A stretch of DNA of 9,266 bases, from positions 6,934 to 16,199 of the forward strand of contig JAUNUL010000022.1 in assembly GCA_030538175.1 (NCBI GenBank), given 5' to 3'. Positions 5,386 through 9,266 of this stretch are shown one piece after another (within the stretch, counting starts at the first letter, position 1; every line of letters starts with the position of its first letter). A model generated the notes under the pieces. It was given only the letters and a program-made list of their open reading frames with translations, ran no database searches and was not told the origin of the DNA. The DNA is from Propionibacteriaceae bacterium. GTDB lineage: Bacteria; Actinomycetota; Actinomycetes; Propionibacteriales; Propionibacteriaceae. Made by a program: the position numbers and the translations under genes.

Positions 5386-7617
5386 GTGGCGAAGACGATC
5401 CGGCGCACGGGCGCCCAGGCCTATCGCGCGATAATGTTCCTGGTGGTCAGTGTCCTTGCCGGGATCCTCGTCGCGGGCCTGTTCCTGCCCTTGGTCAACC
5501 TCGCGAAGTCGACGGTCGACACCGCCGCGGTCGCCTCGGAGAACGTCCCGATGGACTTCCTCGCGCCCCCACAGTCGGTGCGCTCGGAGGTCAAGCTGGC
5601 CAACGGCGAGACATTGGCGTACTTCTTCGACGAAAACCGCGTCTATGTGCCGCTGGCGGACATCAGCCCGGCCATGAAGCGCGCCCAGCTCGCCATTGAG
5701 GACCACAGGTTCTATGACCATGGCGCCTTGGACATGCGCGCCACGCTGCGCGCGCTGGTCCGCAACACCGCTGGCTCGTCCGACGTGCAGGGCGGTTCGT
5801 CGATCACCCAGCAGTACGTGAAGATGGTCCAGGTTTCGATCGCTGCGGCCAAGGACGACCGTGAGGGCATCGCTCGAGCCCAAGCCCGCACGGTCGCGCG
5901 CAAGGCACAGGAGCTGCGCTATGCGATCGCGGTGGAGAAGCAGCTGAGCAAGGATGAGATCCTCGAGCGCTATCTGAACATTGCCTATTACGGCGACGGG
6001 GCCTATGGCGTCGAGGTGGCCGCCCAGCACTTCTTCAACACCTCCGCCAAGGATCTCGATCTGCAGCAGGCGGCCATGTTGGCGGGGTTTGTGCAAAATC
6101 CGTACGCCACCAACCCCACCCGCTATCCCTCGATCGCGTTGGAACGGCGCAACGTGGTGCTGAACCGGATGGTCGAGCTCGGTTGGGCGACCAGTGACGA
6201 GGCCGCCGCGGCGAAGAACTATGGCTGGGACCAGGCCCGGGTGCGGAACTTCCCGAATGGGTGCGTCGGCACGCGCTATCCGTTCCTCTGTGACTATGTG
6301 AAGCGCACGATCGAGAAGCAGCCGTCGTTTGGCCCCACGCCAGCAGAGCGGCTCAGCAACCTCAAGCGTGGTGGCTACACGATTGAGACCAAGATCGACG
6401 AGCGCACGCAGGATGCAGCACAGAATGCGATCGACGCCCGCTTGGACCCGCGGGATCCGGTGATCTCGGTGGTTGCGATGGTCGAGCCGGGCACCGGGCA
6501 GATCCTGGCCATGGCCCAGAGCCGGCCGGTGATGGGCGACAAGCTGGCGCTGGGCGAGACCTATTACAACTATGCGGTGAACGGCCCGATGTCGAAGAAC
6601 GACATGGGCGGCGCCGAGGGCTACCAGCCCGGGTCGACGTTCAAGGCGTTCACGGCCGCGGCAGCCCTGGAGAAGGGCATCGGTCTCGGGCAGAGCTATG
6701 ACGCCGCGGCCAAGATGAACTTCCGCGGCCAGGTATTCCAGTCCTGTGCAGGCTCCTTCCGGTCCCCGGACTATTCGGTCTCCAACTCCACCGGAGTCAA
6801 CGGGCCGATGAACATGATGCGCGGCATGGCGTATTCGGTGAACACCTATTTCGTGCAGCTCGAACGCCAGGCCGGCATCTGCAACACCACGCGGATGACC
6901 GAAAAGCTCGGCGTCGAGCTCGCCTCGCAGGGGTCGTTCAACGACTTTTCGCACTTCCCGTCGTTCACCTTGGGCGCAGCGGAGGTGACCCCGCTGTCGA
7001 TGGCGGTGGCGTACGCGACGTTCGCAGCTCGCGGCAAGATGTGCGAGCCGGTGATCCTCGAGCGGATGACCGACCGCGATGGCAAGGAGCTCCCCGTCCC
7101 GGATGCGAACTGCCGACAGGTCATCGAACCCCGTGTGGCCGATCAGATGAATGCGTTGATGCAGAACGTCATGTCCGGCACAGGCACCCGCGCCGTGGTC
7201 CCGGGCGGCTATCCGCAAGCCGGCAAGACCGGCACGACGGATGGCAACCAGGCGGTGTGGTTCATGGGCTACACCCCGACCGTGTCGGCCGCCAGCATGA
7301 TCGCGATCGACAAGACCCACCCCTATTGGAAGTCCAACAGCTACTACCGCAGCCGCCCGTCGCTCAAGGGCATCCGGTTGCCGTATTCGCGCTATTGGAT
7401 GGAGGGCTCCGGATCCGGTGACGTCGGCCAGGACATCTATCGACCCGCCATGTCTGCTGCGCTGATCGGGAAGCCCAAGACTGGCTTCGCTCGGGTCTCG
7501 ACCCCCAGCCGGGACGCGGTCGAGGGCAACTTCAAGCGGGACGACGAGAACAACCGCAGCTCGTCGAGCAGTTCCAGCAGCTCCAGTTCCTCGAGCAGTT
7601 CCCAACGCGGCGGCTGA
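5386..7617 (+). CDS. Class A (bifunctional) penicillin-binding protein
   Basis: This ~743-residue enzyme polymerises lipid II into glycan strands and cross-links the peptides, anchored in the membrane with its bulk outside. Numbering is from GTG 5386. A single helix (about 16-37) is followed by the GT51 glycosyltransferase: EDHRFYDHGALD with catalytic E105, GGSSITQQ (136-143), RKAQELRYAIAVEKQ, and ILERYLNIAYYGDGAYGVEVAA. The transpeptidase domain has S417-x-x-K420 (PGSTFK), S484-V-N486 and K614-T-G616, all intact. Six cysteines (293, 302, 454, 499, 553, 576) all lie in the exported part. There is no PASTA domain, and the end is a 15-serine run then QRGG. The start is uncertain: ATG 5362 and TTG 5359 are also in frame, but none has a clear ribosome site, and GTG 5386 sits 7 bases after a TACTCT box. 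It is divergent from sbp and belongs to the PonA-like actinobacterial group. Confidence 0.93.
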   Translation: MAKTIRRTGAQAYRAIMFLVVSVLAGILVAGLFLPLVNLAKSTVDTAAVASENVPMDFLAPPQSVRSEVKLANGETLAYFFDENRVYVPLADISPAMKRAQLAIEDHRFYDHGALDMRATLRALVRNTAGSSDVQGGSSITQQYVKMVQVSIAAAKDDREGIARAQARTVARKAQELRYAIAVEKQLSKDEILERYLNIAYYGDGAYGVEVAAQHFFNTSAKDLDLQQAAMLAGFVQNPYATNPTRYPSIALERRNVVLNRMVELGWATSDEAAAAKNYGWDQARVRNFPNGCVGTRYPFLCDYVKRTIEKQPSFGPTPAERLSNLKRGGYTIETKIDERTQDAAQNAIDARLDPRDPVISVVAMVEPGTGQILAMAQSRPVMGDKLALGETYYNYAVNGPMSKNDMGGAEGYQPGSTFKAFTAAAALEKGIGLGQSYDAAAKMNFRGQVFQSCAGSFRSPDYSVSNSTGVNGPMNMMRGMAYSVNTYFVQLERQAGICNTTRMTEKLGVELASQGSFNDFSHFPSFTLGAAEVTPLSMAVAYATFAARGKMCEPVILERMTDRDGKELPVPDANCRQVIEPRVADQMNALMQNVMSGTGTRAVVPGGYPQAGKTGTTDGNQAVWFMGYTPTVSAASMIAIDKTHPYWKSNSYYRSRPSLKGIRLPYSRYWMEGSGSGDVGQDIYRPAMSAALIGKPKTGFARVSTPSRDAVEGNFKRDDENNRSSSSSSSSSSSSSSSQRGG
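7558..7602 (+). repeat. Poly-serine tract at the PBP C-terminus
   Basis: Fifteen consecutive serine codons are written with a mix of AGC, AGT, TCG and TCC, followed by Gln-Arg-Gly-Gly and the stop. The mixed codons mean the DNA is not a pure microsatellite, so the run is kept at protein level or has aged since it expanded. Confidence 0.9.
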
Positions 7618-7664
7618 GCCCGCGCCCCCTGCAGGCCACTTCCCTTGACCGATGACCGGCAACC

Positions 7665-7671
7665 AAGGAGG
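7665..7671 (+). promoter_or_regulatory. Ribosome binding site that fixes the rhodanese start
   Basis: AAGGAGG lies four bases before ATG 7676. An in-frame ATG at 7652 lies upstream of this site and has no ribosome site of its own, so the shorter protein is preferred. Confidence 0.75.
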
Positions 7672-7675
7672 CAGC

Positions 7676-8092
7676 ATGACCCAGCGAGAACCAGGCACTC
7701 CACTGGCCAAGAATTCGGCGGTGCTGGTGGCCGAAGCGAACGCGGTCATTGATTCGATCTCGCAGGCCGAAGCCTCAGCGCTGCTGGACAACCCCCGCAT
7801 TCTGCTCGTCGATATCCGCGATCCGCGCGAGATCGAGCGGGAGGGCATGATTCCGCATGCCTTCCGGGCCCCACGCGGCATGCTGGAGTTCTGGGTGGAT
7901 CCCGAAAGCCCGTATTTCAAGCCGGCGCTGGATGACGGGCGTCGGCTGGTGCTCTATTGCGGGTCCGGGTGGCGCTCGGCACTGGCGGCGAAGAGCCTGA
8001 AGGAGATGGGACGCACCGACGTCGCCCACCTCGAGGGTGGCTTTTCTGCCTGGAAACGCGCCGGCCATCCGGTCATTGAGCACAGCGCGTGA
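7676..8092 (+). CDS. Single-domain rhodanese-like protein
   Basis: This 138-residue cytoplasmic protein has one rhodanese (sulfurtransferase) domain. Visible landmarks are LLVDIRDPREIEREGMIPHAFRAPRG (44-68), the catalytic loop YCGSGWRSAL with cysteine C95 and the arginine R100 that typically closes the CxxGxR-type loop, and the terminal HLEGGFSAWKRAGHP. In the family the cysteine carries a persulfide passed to an acceptor such as cyanide or a thiol; the acceptor here is unknown. About 28 residues precede the domain proper. It starts at ATG 7676 with AAGGAGG upstream, 58 bases after the PBP stop. It could be cotranscribed with the PBP gene, since no terminator with a U-run is seen between them. 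No signal peptide is visible. The sulfate importer is nearby but on the other strand, so a shared sulfur role is only a suggestion. Confidence 0.88.
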   Translation: MTQREPGTPLAKNSAVLVAEANAVIDSISQAEASALLDNPRILLVDIRDPREIEREGMIPHAFRAPRGMLEFWVDPESPYFKPALDDGRRLVLYCGSGWRSALAAKSLKEMGRTDVAHLEGGFSAWKRAGHPVIEHSA

Positions 8093-8123
8093 GCACGGCC
8101 CCGCAGATGTCAGAGAGACTGCT

Positions 8124-8129
8124 TAGACT
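8124..8129 (+). promoter_or_regulatory. Candidate -10 box for leaderless MFS transcription
   Basis: TAGACT fits TANNNT and is six bases before ATG 8136, which has no ribosome site in front of it. This is the typical layout of an actinobacterial leaderless mRNA. No good -35 is seen. Confidence 0.5.
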
Positions 8130-8135
8130 GCGGCA

Positions 8136-9266
8136 ATGACGAAAACTGCCGGGCGCCTGTGGCCGCTCTATCTGGGCGGATTCCTTGGCCCGTTCGGATC
8201 TCCCATCGTCTCCACGATGCTCCCCGAGCTTTCCCGGGACTTCGACGTCTCCGTGAACCTGGCCAGCACGTCCGTGACGTCCTATCTCATCCCGTTCGCG
8301 ATGCTCATGCTGATGTCCGGGACGTTCGCCGAACGCTGGGGCCGCAAACGCACCGTGCAGTTGGGCTATCTCGCTTATGCGCTCACGTCGGTGGCCTGCG
8401 CATTGGCCCCGACGTTCGAGCTGTTCACGCTCTCGCGCATCCTGATGGGCGCTTCCAACGCCTTCACCACCCCCGTGCTCGTCGCGGCCATCACCGACCT
8501 GGTCCCCCGCGAACGCCTGGGGCGGGCCCTCGGCATGTTCGGCGCGATGCAGGCCACCGGCCAGGCACTGTCCCCGCTTGCCGGTGGCATCGCCGCGGAC
8601 CTGCACTGGTCCTTGGCCTTCTATGCCATTGCTCTCGTTGCTCTGGTGCTGGCGGCACTGCCCCCGGAGAACGCGAAGAACCCATTCATGGGCAGCCAGT
8701 GGGACCGGTTCAAGGCCTTGGCCAACCGCCAGCTCGCCATGGCCTCGATCACAGCCGCGCTGTCGTTCTTCACCCTCATGGTGGTCGTTGTCGTCGGGGT
8801 GCTCTATCTGCGCGACGAGTTCGGCACCAGTCCGACCGTGACCGGTTTGATCCTGGCGATCTTCGGCTTCGCGGGGCTGCTCACCGGCCGCTGGTCCGGC
8901 AGCATGATGGACCGCCATGGGCAGCTCAAGGTCGGTGGTCTGGCGCACCTGGTGTTCGGCGTGTTCAGCTCGCTCGTCGGCATCACCGCCATGGTCGGCG
9001 GCGCTGTCGGACTGGGGCTCGTCTGCCTGTTCCTGGCGCTGGCGGGCTCCGCCTCGACCGCGACCCGTGCTGTGGTGCAGCAGCTCGCGGTCACCTCAGC
9101 ACCCGAGAACCGATCCGGCGCGACGTCGGTCATGCTGGCCTGCCAGTTCGGAGGCGCCGCACTGGCACCGGTGCTGTGGACCCTGATCTATCAGGTCGAC
9201 CACAACCTGGCCATGCTGACCGGCGGCCTCGCCGCGCTGCTCGGTGGCGTGATCCTGTTGGTTGCC
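8136..9266 (+). CDS. MFS transporter, DHA1 drug/H+ antiporter type (3' end outside window)
   Basis: The frame is open for 377 codons from ATG 8136 to the last base, with no stop, so the protein is truncated by the window and probably lacks only the last 20-40 residues. It has about 12 hydrophobic helices in two halves. MFS motif A is present after helix 2 (G62-TFAERWGRKR), a motif B-like SRILMG holds R101, and a motif C-like GQALSPLAGG (142-151) has SP in place of the usual GP, which is the antiporter signature position. A weaker second motif A (GRWSGSMMDRHGQ) marks the start of the second half. It likely exports a small molecule or drug in exchange for protons; the substrate cannot be predicted. 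It starts 43 bases after the rhodanese stop with its own leaderless-type promoter. Confidence 0.88.
   Translation, partial: MTKTAGRLWPLYLGGFLGPFGSPIVSTMLPELSRDFDVSVNLASTSVTSYLIPFAMLMLMSGTFAERWGRKRTVQLGYLAYALTSVACALAPTFELFTLSRILMGASNAFTTPVLVAAITDLVPRERLGRALGMFGAMQATGQALSPLAGGIAADLHWSLAFYAIALVALVLAALPPENAKNPFMGSQWDRFKALANRQLAMASITAALSFFTLMVVVVVGVLYLRDEFGTSPTVTGLILAIFGFAGLLTGRWSGSMMDRHGQLKVGGLAHLVFGVFSSLVGITAMVGGAVGLGLVCLFLALAGSASTATRAVVQQLAVTSAPENRSGATSVMLACQFGGAALAPVLWTLIYQVDHNLAMLTGGLAALLGGVILLVA

Noticed and set aside
7645..7650. TTGACC as a -35 box for a rhodanese promoter
   Set aside because: The bases 17 downstream overlap the ribosome site and do not resemble a -10 box.
5356..7920. An 854-codon open frame on the minus strand, antisense to the PBP gene and part of the rhodanese gene
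   Set aside because: It is rich in His, Arg, Asp and Gly as expected from reading GC-rich codons backwards, has no recognisable domain, and the + strand PBP has every catalytic motif. Long antisense frames are routine at this GC content.
8073..8948. A 291-codon minus-strand frame opposite the MFS gene
   Set aside because: The + strand frame runs 377 codons with MFS motifs and membrane helices, whereas the antisense product is hydrophilic and of reverse-strand composition.

Overview
The window is a GC-rich stretch of chromosome, most consistent with an actinobacterium. The support for this is high GC coding with GTG starts, two likely leaderless promoters (TANNNT box 6-7 nt before the start codon), and actinobacterial-looking class A PBP and guanidine-III leader sequences. 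The species cannot be named from the sequence. No mobile element, CRISPR array, tRNA or rRNA is visible, and no gene-free stretch exceeds 200 bases.

Layout. (a) 2-466, + strand: the 3' end of an L-2-hydroxyglutarate oxidase gene (lhgO). (b) 467-613: convergent gap with nested hairpins. (c) 614-1289, - strand: two adjacent small multidrug resistance (SMR) genes of the Gdx/SugE guanidinium-exporter type. (d) 1290-1487: their leader, which carries a guanidine-III (ykkC-III) riboswitch 5 nt upstream of the ribosome binding site, plus a probable terminator for the operon behind it. (e) 1488-5231, - strand: a complete sulfate/thiosulfate ABC importer operon, sbp-cysT-cysW-cysA, with each junction overlapping by 4 bases. 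(f) 5232-5385: divergent control region with palindromes. (g) 5386-7617, + strand: a class A penicillin-binding protein with a 15-serine C-terminal tract. (h) 7676-8092, + strand: a single-domain rhodanese. (i) 8136-9266, + strand: an MFS drug/H+ antiporter-type transporter running off the window end.

How the genes work together. The cys operon imports sulfate: an anchored lipoprotein captures it, CysT and CysW form the membrane channel and CysA hydrolyses ATP. The SMR pair most likely forms a heterodimeric guanidinium exporter made only when guanidinium builds up, sensed directly by the mRNA leader. The PBP polymerises and cross-links peptidoglycan outside the membrane. The rhodanese and MFS protein have no clear functional tie to their neighbours.

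Most of the window is ordinary housekeeping content. The clearest hidden element is the guanidine-III riboswitch, which belongs to a known class and is not a new system. I see no convincing undescribed system here.
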